A stretch of DNA of 64,000 nucleotides, taken from the NCBI RefSeq assembly GCF_001625215.2, contig NC_030387.2:3500501-3564500 (forward strand), written 5' to 3'. A program made the position numbers and the translations under genes. Below the pieces are notes generated by a model that did not search any database, was not told where the DNA came from, and saw only the letters and a list, made by a program, of their open reading frames with translations. The stretch comes from Daucus carota subsp. sativus (taxonomy: Eukaryota > Streptophyta > Magnoliopsida > Apiales > Apiaceae). Each line of letters opens with the position of its first letter. Position 1 is the first letter of the stretch. This document shows positions 10,141-22,721 of the stretch, piece by piece.

Positions 10141-11324
10141 AGTTGGAAAATCCAAGATGCTTGATCATGATTCTAGCTATTCTAGTGCAATTTTTACACC
10201 TAATAGACAATCAATCTAACTATAAATTAGAGATTAACAGCTTTTTTTTCTCTTTGAAACAAAATTAGAGATAAACAGTTAATCACGTCATCGAATATCG
10301 CAATAAAGTATAATAACTTACAATCGTGTAATGTAAAACCAGATAAGGTTGAGCTCCAACAATCTCTGTGACTTCTAGTTTTATATGATTGCAAGAAAAA
10401 AGCTTCATCACTTTTTCAGTTTAATTTGATCACGCCATATATATATGTAAAAATACGATTAAATTAATAATCTACTGAACGGGCTAGAAGGAGATGAACA
10501 ATATATCACAACATTATTTCAAAAGGTTAAAATTAGAGATAATATGAGTGCACATATGATTTGAGTACCTATTCCTAACGCGGTTACCCAGCGTCTCAGA
10601 TGATGATGATAGGACAAAAAAGAAAGCTGATCTGCTATTTTGTAGATATTGTACATAAAGCTCAAGTTTCTCCCAAAGAAGCTTAAAGAAGCATTACTTT
10701 TTGAATGGGTCTTCATTCAATCTGAAGAAACATCTAACAGTTTCAAGTGGGTTTCTACTTGAAACACATCATCATTATTCTGATTAAATGTCTTCTAAGT
10801 TCCAATTAGTTTCAAGTTCTGCTGATAATACCCTGCAGTCAGACCATTTAAAAGCATCCGGAACTTATATATCAGAAGATATAAGACAAAATTATTGTTC
10901 GACGAACTAAATTGACAGTATCAAATAAGAAGCAAAATTGAAAAGCTTAGAACCCCAGACCAATAGCATCAAAATACATTACTGACTACATAATGTATCA
11001 TACAGAGCTGGAGAACGGACATTAAACTCATGCATAGTAAAAAATTCAAGCGGAGAGACAAAATTCACCTGTCCTGGTAGCAAGACCATGGAGAAAATAA
11101 GTAAATAGGCAGAATCTCACACTTGAATACAGTTTTAATGTGGGTGTATAATGCCGACAAAAATGTGAAATATCTTAGTCTATAACAAGTTCAGCCCAAT
11201 AAGGGTTAACCCTGTTTACATGTTACCAACATGTACCCAGTCATGGCTGTGAACATGTATACAAGTAAATTTGACACTCAATAGTTAAAATGATAAATAT
11301 ATAATTAATATAGATGGTTCACCA
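10141..11324. other. 3' flank of CysRS and duplicated spacer
   Basis: No gene is seen. Positions ~10270-10580 are duplicated at 545-830, and ~10590-11290 is duplicated at ~7380-8400 (minus the MITE), so this spacer is part of the segmental duplication unit. Confidence 0.7.
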
Positions 11325-14300
11325 TCAAGGGGTTGTAGGCAGCGTCGGATTATCTTTCACAGCTTCAACACCTGATGACTTTTCTTGTTCATTTGGCAAT
11401 GGATCTTCTAATTTGACTTGCACCAACTGTGCCTCCGGTTGTTTCTCAGCGTCCTTGCATGGTTTTGCTTCTTTTGGCACAGCTAGTTGTTCTTGCTGAA
11501 CTGGCATGCAGGGCCTCCAAATTGTTTCAGTGCCCACATCCATTAGAGCAATTCCTTTGGAAGCTAAATCACTCCTTATTTTGTCTCCTCTAGAAAATTC
11601 TTTGTTTTTCCTAGCCAATGCTCTCTCCTTAATTTGATCTTCTATGTATTCATCCTCAAAACCTGATCTTATCAGTGCTTTGCTTTTCAGTTGTCCTAGA
11701 ACCTGTAAAACAAAAACATAACACAGTTGAGAGTAAGTGTCATCAACCATATTATTATATTTAAATTATATAACTGTCATAGTTTCTTTGGCACCTCAGA
11801 ATATTCTAATTTGGAGAGCAAACCCAAGATGTCCAAAGCATCCCTGACTTCTTTCTCTAGTTCAATAAGAGATTGAATAACTGACTGTTTCTGTTTCTGT
11901 TGTTGCTTCTTCTGGTTATCAACAAAACAAAACATCTATTGATTCAAATCCACACAAACACAGAGAAAGGTAGGGCGGAAGGGAGGGGAGGGAGAGAGCA
12001 GAGGGGGAGTGGGAGGGGTTGGGGGGAGAGGTAGAAGCTGACACTATTTGAAAGGGGTACCTTCAGCTGAGTTAAAGAGCTATTAATCAATTTCAAAGCT
12101 TCTGGCAGAGCAGAATTCAACAAGGAATATGTATGTAAATCATCTGACATCTTCTTAACATCATTCTGCAGGTTACGGATGCATTCATTGGCAGCATCTG
12201 TAATGCGAACTTTCTTCCCTCCTGCTGTGTCGGCACTTCCTTCCCGAGATAATGATAAAGCATCTTGGCAATCTTGCAACGTCTAACAAGTAAAGACCAG
12301 CGGATGTAATTAATATATACACAAGAGCTGGTTTCTTTATGTGCCAAAGAATTTTTAGATGTGCATAACTCATTGCAAAAGCAAAGAAGCTAGACATGAT
12401 TTGGAACTCAAATGTTCTTACATTTCTTCTACATTATCTGTATATGAATTGTAAAATTTCATCAATCTTTAATAGCAGAACCACACCTCGTAAAAACATA
12501 GGAACACTAGATGTATAATTCCACAGTTATTTTTTATTTTATTTTGTGTCATAAAATTCCACTGTAATTTATTTGTACTTGCATTTGTTCTTCATTGACT
12601 GTAGAACAAATTACACTACAAATATACAGCAGACTCATCTCACACTTGAAGCAACTAGCTAGATATACCATCTTCGCCCAGCAACTAAAGGATAGCTAGT
12701 AGATTATATTACCTACCTGGTATATTCGATACACGGCCTCAGATGCAATTTCTATCTGTGTGATTGAATAGTTTACAGGAGATCGATAATGTGTCCCCAA
12801 CAGGAAATGTCTCAGAGCCAGTGGGTGGTACAATTCTGTAACCTAGATAAAGAGAAGAAAAAATATCACAACCAGAATATTGTATACAGAATGCACAAGA
12901 ATATTAGCCAACAATTAGAAAAAAAATACATTGGAAAACTTGCAGTTTACCTTCCTAATGGTGAAGAAGTTTCCTAACGATTTTGACATCTTCTCATCAT
13001 TTGTGGTAACAAAACCATTATGCACCCAATAACTCACATTACTATCTGGGCAGGCTGCACAGCTTTGGGCAATTTCATTTTCATGGTGAGGAAATATCAA
13101 ATCCATACCACCACCATGAATATCAAATACAGGGGTCAGATACTTGGCACTCATAGCACTGCATTCTATGTGCCATCCTGGTCTTCCTGGACCCCAAGGG
13201 CTTTCCCAACTTGGTTCGCCTTCCTTTGCAGACTAAAACAGGTAATGTATTGATGTAAATATTATGAATGAACAAACTTACAATGAAAATGGGTTTTTAA
13301 GTGTGGGTGGGTTAGGGGTGAGATAAACCTTCCACAGAGCAAAATCAGCAGGATTTCGCTTTCTCGAATCAACTGCAACCCGTTCCCCTGATCTATTGTC
13401 CTCCAGCTTTCGTCCAGATAGCTGACCATATTTTGGGGAGTTATCAACAGAAAAGTAAACATCACCTTCAACTCGATAAGCACAGCCATTACTTTCTATC
13501 TGCACATATAAATGATTCCAATTATTAGCAATGTTACCCACAAGTAGCCTGTAGGTAAAAAAAAACAAAAAAAAAATATAATTAGCAAGAAAACTAAAAT
13601 GGAAGGCATGAACATAATAGGATCGAAAGCAAAGGTTTCAGCCATACCACACCCTATATCATTTTTTCTTCTTGTTTCATTATATATTCCCATCTGGAAA
13701 TAAGACTAACACACTGGTCTAACATGGCTTAAGCCAACTCAGCACCGGGTTTTTTTAATTAAACTCCAGTTTTCCTTTTATCTTGCCCTATCTAGTTATA
13801 AATGATGTACACAAGGAACTCATGCTATCAAGCTATATCAGAGAGCGTTATTGAAGGCAAGAGGTGCTTTTTCGCAATTCTTACCGCATTTTTACTAATT
13901 TGAAAATGCACTAAATTGCACCCTTTGCGGCTAAGCACGAAGTGCACCTATGGCTATTCATCAAGTAAATCTATCATATGACCATTGTTGAAAGATTTTG
14001 TATTATTTAGGTAATAGTCAGACAATTATAATAACTTAAAAACGCACCTGAGATATCATATCTATAATTTCTTTCATGTGATCAGAAACACGTGGCTGAT
14101 GTGTAGGAAGCAAACACTGAAGATCCTCCATGTCTTGCAAATATTCGTTACTAAAATCTTTACTCAAAGATATGGGATCCACCCCCCTCTCATTTGCTCT
14201 TTTGATAATCTGCAGAGATTAAAGATAGCAAATCTGTTAGTTGCACTGCACATTATTACAATCTTCTAAACTAAGACAATGACATTCCTGTGTCTAAGTC

Positions 14301-15489
14301 TCATAGGAAAAAAGCAATCATTTCTACCCTTTCTCTACATGAAATAGTGCGTACATAATGGACTTTTTGCAAAATTAAAGAAAAATGTGTTTATCAATTA
14401 GACAATACTAATTTAAATGGGGATTATCAAATGCATGTGCTATACTAAATAATCTCAATATGGCATAAAACAAGATGCCCCAAATTTCTTACCCCTTGCA
14501 CATTGTGGAACATTTATCATAACTGTCTTGGAATATGTAACATGCTATAGGCGTGTACGAGACACCAAATATATAGTTTTAAAAAAACTCTCTAAATAAT
14601 TGCCTTAACCTTCTCACCTTGTCATCAACATCAGTGAAATTCCGCACATACGTGACTTCATAGCCTAGATGTTTTAGATACCTACACACACATCAATCCA
14701 TGATTATACAAATAATTGTTACTCCATTAATGAGAGACAATTCAAGGAATATCAATAGAATGAAACACATCAACATTGATAAACTGATGCTATAAAGAAA
14801 TTCAAGGGCTGAATCTATCAAAAGATGTTCTTTATAATGTAATAGACCAATAATTACTAAAATACAGAATATTTGCAGAAAGCACCAATAAAATTTGTCA
14901 TGCTCCCTTATACCAAATTTCAGATACAACAATCACTTACGAATAAATTCACTATCCAATACAACACAAAAAAACAGCAGTGCCATTAATACTAACATAT
15001 AGTCAGTAGTCATATACATTATTTCCCCTATCAATAGCTTATCGTATAATCGCAAATAGGCATAAAATTCCATACACCATAAGAAGTTAATATTGATATT
15101 ACATAAACAATCAATTCATTCCCTTAACAACAGTACGGTTGACACTAACACATGCTCATAGCTTCCCCTAACATATGCAAACATCCGGAAACCGTAAAAC
15201 AGTCAATCAAACACCACAAACAACTAATTCAATTATTCAATACATCAAATATCGCCACCACAACTCCAAATAACAAGCAAACAATCAAATCAACACTAAA
15301 GTTTCAATCTTTATACCTAAACAAGACATCGAAAGCGACATAAGCTCTCGCGTGACCGATATGACTATAATCATACGCCGTGACGCCGCACACATACATC
15401 CCGACTTTTCCGGGGACTCTGGGCTTAAACACCTCCTTCTGCTTAGTCAAGCTGTTGTACACGATCAACTCAGCTCTCTCTTCAGCCAT
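11325..15489 (-). CDS. CARS: Cysteine--tRNA ligase, cytosolic type, nine exons
   Basis: Class I synthetase that charges tRNA-Cys with cysteine. Exons (minus): 15489-15317, 14681-14618, 14209-14048, 13499-13329, 13232-12951, 12842-12717, 12282-12061, 11911-11795, 11702-11325. Joined length is 1695 bp, in frame, 564 residues, and all borders are GT...AG. Seen in the protein: HIGH at 43-46, MYVCGVT with zinc ligand Cys34, GWHIEC (Cys214), HHENE (~239-243) as remaining zinc ligands, and KMSKS at 271-275. An anticodon-binding C-terminal part ends in a hydrophilic Lys/Glu/Gln-rich tail. There is no obvious transit peptide, so cytosolic location is inferred. The ATG at 15489 is the only start preceding the conserved [10 protein letters not shown]-like region. 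A telo-box lies just upstream. Partial copies lie at 7.4-10.1 kb and 0.2-0.8 kb. Confidence 0.96.
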
Positions 15490-15530
15490 TGCTCGCCGAT
15501 TGATCGATCTCTAGCTCTAATTGAACAAGC

Positions 15531-15544
15531 AAAACCCTAGGTTT
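15531..15544 (-). promoter_or_regulatory. Telo-box upstream of the CysRS start
   Basis: AAACCCTAGGTTT lies ~45 bp upstream of the CysRS ATG. The telo-box AAACCCTA is common near the start sites of plant translation-related genes, so co-regulation with the translation machinery is a reasonable inference. No clear TATA box is seen nearby. Confidence 0.5.
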
Positions 15545-16551
15545 AGCAATACGGTTTGTATGTATATATGGAGCTTTATTGGTTTAGATTTGGGAAGTTA
15601 TAACTGAATATCTTTAATTTTGTTTTCTTTTTGTGAACCACTGCAAGTTTCGTTTTATTAGTATTGGACTGGGATTTTGGGGAAGATTGTCAGAATTAAT
15701 TTGATATCTAATAGATTTTGATAAATATACTCCTAGGAGGTTTTAGTATATTAAAATAAATTTATATATTTTTATAACGATGTAAAGAGGAATTTGGTTA
15801 TTTGATATAGTAGATAGTACTGCACAATATATATATAGATATAATAGATTTTATTATTAATAAACGGTTGGGATTATATAATAATAAAAGATATTTATAT
15901 ATAATATTTAAATATAGAAAAAATTATATATTAAATAAAGTAAGTTATGAAAATAAAATATGTTTCTTAATAAAATACATTTCTTATTTTTTTTTCTATG
16001 TTATAAACAAAAATAGAGGTAGGTTTTGCAAAAATCAAATAAAAATTTATTTTTATAAAATTTAAATGAAATAAATTTTGTAATTAGAATATGACCTTGT
16101 TACGTATATGTTCGATATATTGTAAAATAAAAACAAATCGTTAGATCTTATATTTGATAAAAGATTATATTCATAAAAATAAAAATATTTATATGTAATT
16201 TATAAATGTGTAATTTATACTCATGATGATCTGAATTAATTCGAAGAAGGTTTTGTAGATAAAATAAAAATCCTATTCTTCTTGCGTTATAAACAAAATA
16301 TACTATGAAAATTGAAAAGAAAAAAATTATAATTAGAATATTATTGTTATTTTTATTATTTCTAAAACAAAATAAAAGAAGATTTTATAAATAGAATTTG
16401 ATTCTTATTATAAAATTTAAAATTATATTCGTATTTCAATTCTATGTTCCAATTCAAATATAATGGTGAAATCATCACTAAATCCTTTAATTTTCATTCA
16501 TTTGATAATCTTGACTCTAATCACGTATGGTATATTACTAAGACAACTCAT
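15545..16551. other. AT-rich spacer upstream of CysRS
   Basis: About 1 kb of very AT-rich sequence holding the CysRS promoter at its left end. I see no other gene or clear element in it. Confidence 0.6.
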
Positions 16552-16559
16552 AAAATAAA

Positions 16560-17318
16560 GAGATCTTTTTAAAAATACCCATCTGTAAAATTATTTTTTT
16601 AAAAATACTACCATCTTTTTCATTGTTTTTAAAAATACTTTTTCATAAAATTTTTTTTTCAAAAATACGATTTGCAACCTTTGCAACCTCATTTGCAACC
16701 TTGGGCGGCGCAGCCGTAAAAGTTGCAAATGAGGTTGCAAAAGTTGCAAATAAAAATGGAAATGAGGTTGCAAAAGTTGCAAATGAGGTTGCAAAAGTTG
16801 CAAATAAAAATGGAAAGTTGCAACAGTTGCAACTGCAATTGCAACTAGTTCAACTGAAAACTGTAAGTTGCAAAAGTTGCAAATGAGGTTGCAAAAGTTG
16901 CAAATGAGGTTGCAAATGAAGTTGCAACTGCAGTTGCAACTTTTGCAACTGCAGTTGCAACTTCATTTGCAACCTCAGTTGCAACTAAATGCAACTGAAA
17001 ACTGTAAGTAACAACAGATGTATGGTGTGCCCCTGGCGGGGCCATTAGATTACAATAGAATCAACTGAATGCAACCATATGCAACTGAATACAACCATAT
17101 GCAACCATATATGCAATTACAAAAGAGGTTGCATATGAAGTTGCAAAAGAGGTTGCAACACGGCTGGCGCCGCCTGGAGTTGCAGATGAGGTTGCAAAAG
17201 TTGCAAACAGTATTTTTGAAAAAAAGATTTTATGAAAAGGTATTTTTAAAAAGAATTCTGGAAGGTAGTATTTTTGTAAATAATTAAAGAAAAGGTAGGT
17301 AGTTTTGTAGATTTCCCT
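16560..17318. mobile_element. Foldback element packed with TTGCAA repeats
   Basis: The ends form an inverted repeat of ~90 bp: left blocks such as aaaaatactaccatcttttt mirror right blocks such as ggtagtatttttg. Both sides are flanked by aaaataaa (16552-16559 and 17319-17326), a plausible 8-bp target duplication, though AT-rich. The interior is a dense array of gttgcaaa-type units in both orientations, interrupted by two GC-rich islands (gggcggcgcagccg and ggctggcgccgcctgg). Short ORFs here are repeat artefacts (QLQLQ-type peptides). A related, shorter member lies at 38.5-38.83 kb. Confidence 0.7.
16905..16977. repeat. Near-perfect 73-nt palindrome
   Basis: Two 35-nt arms (beginning tgaggttgcaaatgaagttg and ending in its reverse complement) are separated by only 3 nt. 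It could extrude as a cruciform or form a long hairpin RNA. It lies within the TTGCAA foldback element. Confidence 0.85.
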
Positions 17319-17330
17319 AAAATAAATTAA

Positions 17331-17373
17331 ATGATATTATATTATATTATATTATATTATATTATATTATATT
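17331..17373. repeat. (ATATT)n microsatellite
   Basis: About eight perfect units of atatt follow the foldback element directly. Confidence 0.85.
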
Positions 17374-20136
17374 TTTGATATATATTTTAAAAATATTTGT
17401 ACTTTTTACAAATTATCAAATAAATTTATATTTTTAAAAAATATCAGTGCATAGCACTTAATAAAATTAAGTATAAATATGATTCTCATTATTTTTAGGT
17501 TGTGTAAATTTATTAAAAATATATTTGTTTCCGATGTAAAAATATAATAGATAAAATTACTTCATCCCTCTAGCTTAATTCTTTTGGTTGGTGTTGCAGT
17601 GAAATTATGTAAAATTCGTTCTCAGAGAATTACTGAATCCAATATCAAATCAAGTATATTACTCAATTCTATTTAAAAGTTTAGAGAATGATTGTTTCAC
17701 TATCAACTAAACTAAATTAAACTAATGAGCAAGTAAAAAGATGAATTAACGATGGTAAAAATCAATCCAAGAATTAGGTTTCTGATACTACTTATGAAGA
17801 TGGACTTTAAAGATGAAGACTCGATGAACAAGCCACGGCTTAATTGTTTAATTGACGAAGAATATTTGATTTAACTAGATACAGATGAAGTAAACAGTAC
17901 ATTTGTGTGTCAACTACTCAGATTAAATATTCTGCATCAAAGAAAGGTGGTCATTCAATCGATGAACAATTCAAGACGAAGTTATTAAATGCTTAAAGAA
18001 GAAAGAAGGCTCGGTAGAAAAATGGAGTTTAAATAAATAATGGATTATTATTTGACTTCTCAAATAATTTATATTGGTTGTGTAATTTATTTATTAAATT
18101 AATTCACTCTCGAATTAATTTAATTCATGAATTTATGGAATTAAATTAATTAACTGAATCATAATTTGTTGATTATTTGATACGTAAATCAATTGTTTTA
18201 TATATTAAAACTCGGCAAGACAAACTAATAGTTTTTCTTACCGAGCCTCTCCTGCCACATTTTAGACACGAGAAAGAATCAGTTTGCCTTATCGAATTTG
18301 GTTAGTTTGTCTTAGCAGCACAATGAGAACTTCGGCAAGACAATTTATACAATTGTCTTATCGAACAGTGCGTAGACACCTCGTGTTAAGAGCCATCAGT
18401 CCATGCCTATCGCTAAAACCACCACTAACTGGGGTTGAATCCGTTGAGGCCTACAAATTACAGTCTAACTGAACTAATAATAACATTGATAGAATAATAT
18501 AGTAAACTAGCTAATATAGTAAAAATATTTTTTATAAACTATGACAATTTATATTATAATAGTACAACCTAAATATGTATGTTTTTCACAGGAAATATCC
18601 ATAAATTAAATGATAAGTTAGTGAGAGCCCACAAATTAGAGTCATGAGGGATGAGTCCATACTTTTGAAACATTGTCTTTAACTTTTAAAACTGTGGTGA
18701 TACTACAAATGGAAGAACACAATACTCATACTACAATTTATTATCAATTTTTTAAACAAAAAATGATGACTATTGAACCTTTAATCATATCTATAAGATG
18801 ATCAAAGTAACAAGTTATACAATATATAGCAAGGACACCATATTTTCTTTTGATTAGTTGCCACGAATTTAGTAGCTTCTCCTACAAATGCAAAGGATAT
18901 GTAATTGAAATGAAAGCTAGTTATGTTACTTTACACAACCTTTTATCTCTTTCAAAAATTTAACCTCCCAATCTGCAAATGCAAATATAGAAGCAAAATC
19001 AATATGATATTAATCACTAAAATACCAACTACAGTTAGACAGTCATGGTGAAATCTAACATAATCTATCAAGAATTCAACCATTTTCTTGATTGTCCCAA
19101 ACACCATTATTTTTTTCCTTTGCTCTATGCTAAGAAGAGAGCATGCTATTCAATGTCTAAGATGTTTGCATATACAATCATATCCAACACTTTGAGATTT
19201 GTTGTAGTTATAACATGTTAAAAAAATTACTACATTTTACTTATGTATACATGTGGCATACAAGCGACAAGCAACCCAGAAAATGAAAAATTACTGATAC
19301 TTATATCTGGATTTTGTGACATGGATATCTTATAAGAGCTAGATCAAAATAAAGACATATTAAAAACTAAAATATAACTAAAATAAAATGGCATCTAAAG
19401 TTCTACCTTGTCTACTTAATATGCATAACAAACTTGTAAAGAAGTCAAACATAATTTTTGATTATCAAAGTACAAAAGCATAATTAGCAAATGCTATACT
19501 AAACAAATAATTTCTAAAAAAGCTTGGGAGACTAAACACATCTATATTTATGCCGAAGAGCCTCTTAGATTAGTGCTAGCTCCAAACTGAAATTTAGAAA
19601 TTGACGATAAGACCCTACATCAACTTGATTCATACACACCAAGTACCATGGACCTTGAACCCCACAAGATCCTTTGCGTATTCCCATATTAAATGAATGT
19701 CCTACACAAAGAACTTGAATTGTGAGTATATGATTAAGTAACTAAAATGCATGAAACTCAAATTACGAAGGCCTGGATGAATGTTATTTTAGGATTTTTG
19801 AAGTTCAGTGAGGCAATACAACATAAAAACTGAATAAAGTACTTAAACAAAAGAGAATATTTAACAAGAAAAGCTAGAAGTTCATTACTTCAAATCCTTA
19901 ACCTCTATATATATTCACTTAAAATATTTTTAAAATATATAACATACCAAGAAAAAATTTAAGGAAATTCTTAATGATACTGCAATATATCCCTTGATAA
20001 TAATTCCCATGCTAGTTATTGAACTCACCATATTTACATATATGTAACTTCCATACACAATTTGTAAGGTGAAAACAACTAATATAACTACAAATTTTAT
20101 ATGTAGAATTGATGTAGTTAAGAATCCAACACATAA
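17374..20136. other. Intergenic region, no gene recognised
   Basis: This ~2.7 kb contains only short ORFs without recognisable motifs. A pair of related lines at ~18.21-18.38 kb (cggcaagacaa and cttatcgaa repeated) suggests an old repeat. The right end is the 3' flank of the F-box gene. Confidence 0.5.
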
Positions 20137-21273
20137 TTAGTTGGGATAAAGAACAATTGCATACCTTACTGGAGCAAGGGATTCTTCAAAGCTACAAAAT
20201 CTTCCTATGGTCCAAGATCTCATATCTAGGATTCTCTCATGTACTCCAAAATCAAGATCTAGTAAACAATTTTCACTTCCCAAACTTATTATCATCAAAT
20301 CATATTTCCAATATCCCAATGGAAATAGAGTAGGGCAGGGCCCAAAATTAAACTTTAAAACCCAAGAACTTTCAACACCATAATCAGTCATAACCCATAA
20401 TTGGAATTCACCAGTAGATTTCCAATAAATCATGGCTAAATCTTCATTAACCTCTGCAATTTGCAAACATTTGAAATTTGAATCTCTGTTATGATCCACA
20501 GCCTTGATCATCCCTAGCTCCTCCTTTTTAAGATTAAATGACAAAATATAGTCTCCTCTACTGTATTTAGTACCCCAATGGAGACACCCATTAGAATATA
20601 CAGAAGTTTTCGTAGGCTTTATACCAAATCCTCGGCCAAAAAAGGGAATTAATCGTCCAACAGTTGTATTGTGATTAATCGACCATGAATTTGTACTCAT
20701 CTTGTACGATTCAATGTAAATATCTTGAGAATCACGATTTTTTGAAACATTGACAACCATATAGTCATTAGTATCCCTTATAAAACCAAATTCAGTAAGA
20801 GGAAAATCACAATTTCTACGATTCTCAAATTTTGGGAGATATCTAGTTTGTCTAGTAACAGGATTCCACAACAAATAGTTACCTTCTGAAGCAAAAGCAC
20901 CACTACGAACATCGAAACATATCAAACCATTACTGGAACCAACAAGAGACAATGCACCAACATATGGAATTGTAGGAGTCAGGGGGGATGAACAAAGAAT
21001 CTCTTTGTCATCATCAATTGATAGGAGACTATTACAACCTTGAATTGGGATTCTAGTGATGTTAATGAACCCTAATATCAGTGATTGCGAAGTTTTCGTG
21101 GTGATGGGCCTCGGGAAACTAAGATGAGCATTTACGAAATCAGGGTTCCGGATGACGGTACAAAATGATTTACACACACATTTGCATATTAATACACACT
21201 TTACCGACAACCTCACGAAGATTTTACTTTGTAGATCTTCTGGTAGTTCAACAAATCGACTCTGATGACTCAT
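20137..21273 (-). CDS. F-box protein with F-box-associated (FBA) domain
   Basis: Single-exon gene of 378 residues. Residues ~6-50 form an F-box (FVELPEDLQSKIFVRLSVKC followed by CVCKSFCTVIRNPDFVNAHL), which normally binds the SKP1/ASK subunit of an SCF ubiquitin ligase. Next comes the hallmark WNPVTRQTRYLPK of FBA proteins, with FGFIRDTNDYMVV and YKMSTNSWSIN and then GCLHWG. The C-terminal region contains LQIAEVNEDLAMIYWKSTGE and LQLWVM-like strands typical of FBA type 1/3. It is therefore a candidate substrate adaptor; the substrate is unknown. The frame is intact. The gene stands alone, with >2 kb of spacer on one side and an LTR element on the other. Confidence 0.9.
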   Translation of the reverse strand: MSHQSRFVELPEDLQSKIFVRLSVKCVLICKCVCKSFCTVIRNPDFVNAHLSFPRPITTKTSQSLILGFINITRIPIQGCNSLLSIDDDKEILCSSPLTPTIPYVGALSLVGSSNGLICFDVRSGAFASEGNYLLWNPVTRQTRYLPKFENRRNCDFPLTEFGFIRDTNDYMVVNVSKNRDSQDIYIESYKMSTNSWSINHNTTVGRLIPFFGRGFGIKPTKTSVYSNGCLHWGTKYSRGDYILSFNLKKEELGMIKAVDHNRDSNFKCLQIAEVNEDLAMIYWKSTGEFQLWVMTDYGVESSWVLKFNFGPCPTLFPLGYWKYDLMIISLGSENCLLDLDFGVHERILDMRSWTIGRFCSFEESLAPVRYAIVLYPN

Positions 21274-21778
21274 CTTTTAGTAGATATAATCTAAGAAATG
21301 TGACCCTGCTGGATTAATAATACCCCAATTCCATGATAGAACTTATTGAAGATCACCTTGTGGCACCGAATTTGAGAAAGATAAATTGAACAAGTATGGT
21401 CGTCTTCGTTTGGGAGTTGGGATGTAAAGTTTTAAGCTTGAATTGGGGTTATAACTTTTAACTATGATATAGCGGTTTCTGAATATATCTCGGTAAAGCT
21501 CTTGAATTTACTAAATACAATTAAATAAACTTCTACAAAATGTTTTGGGACAAAACTCAGCCTTCATAGCTTTTCTTTCTATCTCGTATTATCTCCTAAA
21601 AATAATATTAAACCTTATTGCAAAATTATATATCTCCTCTCATAGACAACCTACATGGGCCGGGCCCAAAACCAAAAAAGAAATAAAAGAATGAAACCAT
21701 AGTCTATTTTGTTCACATGTGTATAACATATTATAATATGAAGGCGTTTTTATATGTGTAATTTTTTATCAACTTCAT

Positions 21779-21829
<51 letters not shown>

Positions 21830-22029
21830 ATCACTTTTCTAAATCATATGTCATTCTCAAATGAAGTCAATTCTTTAAATAATGACCACATGTAACACTC
21901 TGTGTTTATTTTACATAGACAACATAATATGTGTACCCATAAGACCTTCATATTCTAGATATATATATTTCCATTTATCTCTCCCGCTCTAGATACATAT
22001 TCTCTCTCTTATATTTATAAATTGCAAAA
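21274..22029. other. F-box upstream region with AT microsatellite
   Basis: This should hold the F-box promoter. It includes a perfect (AT)n run at ~21780-21826. No other gene is seen. Confidence 0.5.
21780..21826. repeat. (AT)n microsatellite
   Basis: About 23 uninterrupted AT units. Confidence 0.95.
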
Positions 22030-22195
22030 TGTTACGTAGGAAGATTCAACAATGCATCAGGAGATCATCACAATGAAGCGACAATGAATAATATAGTCGA
22101 CAGATTCTGATAAACATATCTGTAGCTAATACGAGAGAATTAGTATGTGGATACTGATCAGTATCAAGTGTTATCAATAACTGGAGATTGAGTTT
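22030..22195 (+). mobile_element. Truncated LTR fragment, opposite in orientation to the adjacent LTR
   Basis: Starting tgttacgtaggaagattc, this matches the first ~165 bp of the neighbouring element's LTR read on the other strand (including aggagatcatcacaatgaag and ggagattgagttt), but diverged. It abuts the full LTR at 22196, making a head-to-head LTR junction. Confidence 0.75.
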
Positions 22196-22708
22196 TGTTA
22201 GGCCTTGATTTGATCAATAGACTTAAGCGGAATTTTATCTATTGTTCAATCGAATGTCAGATAAACTAAAATTAACAACCAACAGGATTCAAATCAATTC
22301 AGCTCTTATTGATTGATATAAGAACTGTTACAATACTCTCCCAAGAAAAACAACGTTCTCAAGAGCTGCTAGGTTACACAAAATATTACTCGTATTGTGC
22401 TCCTTACTCATATACTCGTAAGACCTAAATATATGTGTTTATATAGTACACAACTTCTACAATTACTAACTTGATTTACTCAACCATAAGTATATCTCTA
22501 TAAATAAGCTATATCGTATCAATCTTCTTTCTTTCCTTTTCAAACTCAATCTCTAGATACTGATAGTACTCGATACTTATCAAGTATCCGCTTACTGATG
22601 TGGTTCCATCAGTTTCTGATACGGCCATCAGTTTCCGTCAACTGCATTGTTCATTGTCGCTTCATTGTGATGATCTCCTGATTCATAAATGAATCTTCCT
22701 ATGAAACA
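22196..22708 (-). repeat. 3' LTR of the gag-only element
   Basis: 513 bp, bounded by TG and CA. It is highly similar to 28627-29126 (scattered substitutions, such as ttattgat/tgttcaatcgaatg blocks in both), indicating a moderately old insertion. Confidence 0.9.
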
Positions 22709-22721
22709 ATCTCCCCCAATT
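22709..22721 (-). promoter_or_regulatory. Polypurine tract
   Basis: The minus strand reads AATTGGGGGAGAT directly before the LTR start. This is a typical Copia plus-strand primer site. Confidence 0.8.

Noticed and set aside
16591-17045. ORFs of QLLQPHLQ / VAKVANEVAK type
   Set aside because: Both strands and several frames are open only because the underlying 21-bp repeats lack stops; no codon bias or homology.
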